Of a DNA stretch of 33,990 bases, positions 33,205 to 33,990 are shown in pieces. The notes beneath the pieces are model-generated. The model did no database searches. It was not told the origin of the DNA and saw nothing but the letters and a program-made list of their open reading frames with translations. Position numbers and translations under genes: made by a program. Within the stretch, counting starts at the first letter, position 1; every line of letters begins with the position of its first letter. Location: the NCBI GenBank assembly GCA_019352075.1, contig JABBOA010000007.1, positions 1 through 33,990 of the forward strand, in the 5' to 3' direction. This stretch comes from Acidobacteriota bacterium (GTDB lineage Bacteria; Actinomycetota; Acidimicrobiia; Acidimicrobiales; RAAP-2).

Positions 33205-33852
33205 CTATCGCCGGTTCGTCTTCTTGGGGGTGTAGCGCTTAGAAGGAGCGGGGATGCGCGAGCTGGTCGTCGCCGACGTCGTCTTCGCCGCCCGGGATGT
33301 CGAGCCCTTATTGGCGCGACGCTCCTGGGCTCGCTCGCGAGCGCGCACGTTGGCGCCGCGGAATGTCGCGTCGCCGTATTTGCCGAGTCGAAATGCGCGC
33401 ACGGCCAACCACGCGGCCAGCGCCATGTAAAAGAGCCCCGCCGACCCCGTGGCGAACGCCAGAAGGAGTGATCCCACTATCACGCCCGCGCGCTTGCGGA
33501 AGTAACTGAAGCCGGCGATAGCCAGGCCTACGACAAGGAACACCAGGAACTGCAGCAACCAATAGGACGGGTGCGTCAACTGCGCCTTCGTACACACCGA
33601 CTTCACCATGGCGTACCCCGTCGGGCACGTGTGGTCCTTTAGGGCCTTTGCCGTCACGTGAATCGTGGTGTTCTTGATCAGATGCGGGATGAACAATGCG
33701 GCGAGCACCAGGGCGATGGCCGCGCCGCCGAAGCCGAACTTGCGTTCCAGGTCGTCGAGTCCCAGCACTAACTGCCGCGTCGTCGACGCTACCTGAGCGC
33801 CGCGGGCGAATCGTGGTCGTTTCTCAGGAGGTGGGGCATGGTTCTCGGGCAC
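33205..33852 (-). CDS. Small membrane protein with basic C-terminal tail
   Basis: About 215 residues, family not recognised. Membrane spans are seen at roughly 42-59, 97-118 and 122-152, the last long enough for two helices. Between the first and second lies a loop with two cysteines (Cys76 and Cys87), which could be a disulfide if the loop is outside. The last 60 residues are rich in Arg, Lys, Ser and Thr with no hydrophobic span. GTG 33852 was chosen because TAGCCT lies seven bases upstream, a leaderless arrangement; TTG 33879 would extend it. It precedes the acyltransferase gene by two bases and probably shares its transcript. Confidence 0.68.
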   Translation of the reverse strand: MPENHAPPPEKRPRFARGAQVASTTRQLVLGLDDLERKFGFGGAAIALVLAALFIPHLIKNTTIHVTAKALKDHTCPTGYAMVKSVCTKAQLTHPSYWLLQFLVFLVVGLAIAGFSYFRKRAGVIVGSLLLAFATGSAGLFYMALAAWLAVRAFRLGKYGDATFRGANVRARERAQERRANKGSTSRAAKTTSATTSSRIPAPSKRYTPKKTNRR

Positions 33853-33900
33853 GAGGTCAAGGCTACAACTCGGGCGCAAAACGCCACGGTACGCACGGGA

Positions 33901-33906
33901 TAGACT
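33901..33906 (+). promoter_or_regulatory. -10 box for tRNA-Val
   Basis: TAGACT, ten bases ahead of the mature tRNA 5' end, fits the actinobacterial TANNNT -10. No clear -35 is visible. Confidence 0.45.
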
Positions 33907-33915
33907 TGGGGCTTC

Positions 33916-33989
33916 GGGCGCTTAGCTCAGTTGGTTAGAGCGCAGCCTTCACACGGCTGAGGTCGAGGGTTCGAGTCCCCCAGCGCCCA
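33916..33989 (+). tRNA. tRNA-Val (anticodon CAC)
   Basis: A full cloverleaf of 74 nt. The acceptor stem is GGGCGCT (33916-33922) with AGCGCCC (33982-33988). The D arm is GCTC...GAGC. The anticodon stem is CAGCC/GGCTG (33943-33947, 33955-33959) around TTCACAC, giving CAC at 33950-33952 for valine GTG codons. The T arm contains GGTTCGAGTCC. Discriminator base is A. The window ends with one C after it, so an encoded CCA cannot be judged. GTG is a common codon in these genes. Confidence 0.97.
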
Positions 33990-33990
33990 C

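Noticed and set aside
1-33990. CRISPR array, rRNA, prophage or attachment site
   Set aside because: No regularly spaced repeats, rRNA segments or phage genes were seen. The tRNA-Val at the edge could be an integration site, but its downstream side is outside the window.

Overview
The window is high-GC DNA from an actinobacterium. Several things point there: a MurT/GatD pair for peptidoglycan amidation, a probable F420-dependent oxidoreductase beside an F420H2:NADP reductase-like protein, a mycothiol-nitroreductase-like DsbA protein, and many start codons 6-7 nt behind a TANNNT -10 box (leaderless genes). The mix of an arginine deiminase cluster, a B12-dependent isobutyryl-CoA-type mutase and small acid-soluble enzymes would suit a free-living lineage such as Acidimicrobiia, but that placement is an inference.

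Layout. 1-2.7 kb: an auxiliary-type tryptophanyl-tRNA synthetase gene sits between two decayed IS630-type transposase remnants. Ahead of it is a complete ribosome-mediated attenuator: a leader peptide with three consecutive Trp codons, mutually exclusive hairpins, and a further hairpin that hides the synthetase Shine-Dalgarno. The synthetase itself contains no tryptophan. 3-7.1 kb: a ParB-fold small protein, an atypical aquaporin, a cold-shock protein with a strong terminator hairpin, a small beta-rich protein and a secreted alpha/beta hydrolase. 7.3-10.8 kb: an F420 oxidoreductase and an F420H2:NADP reductase-like protein, then convergently a UbiE-like methyltransferase with a UbiA-like membrane protein. 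10.8-11.5 kb shows no convincing gene.

11.5-16.2 kb: a tightly overlapping arginine deiminase operon (antiporter, arcA, arcB, arcC) that converts arginine to ornithine, CO2, ammonia and ATP; arcC has no canonical start codon. 16.4-18.8 kb: a multi-PAS/GAF sensor with no output domain. 18.8-20.9 kb (minus): split B12-dependent acyl-CoA mutase whose active-site residues match isobutyryl-CoA mutase. 21-25.3 kb: trpE and trpG are divergent, and trpE runs into a FUSC-type membrane transporter.

25.3-30.4 kb (minus): a six-gene unit headed by a LysR regulator (DNA glycosylase, M20 peptidase, DsbA-like protein, dienelactone hydrolase, peptidase E), with several 4-nt overlaps. Upstream of lysR are a textbook LysR box and a short promoter-hairpin-terminator unit with no ORF, a candidate small RNA. 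30.6-34 kb: murT-gatD, a convergent PlsC-type acyltransferase and a membrane protein, and tRNA-Val(CAC) at the edge.

The most unusual elements are the double-gated Trp attenuator on a tryptophan-free TrpRS in a transposon-scarred locus, the two candidate AUU starts coupled to upstream stop codons, the LysR/putative sRNA pair, and the odd aquaporin pore.
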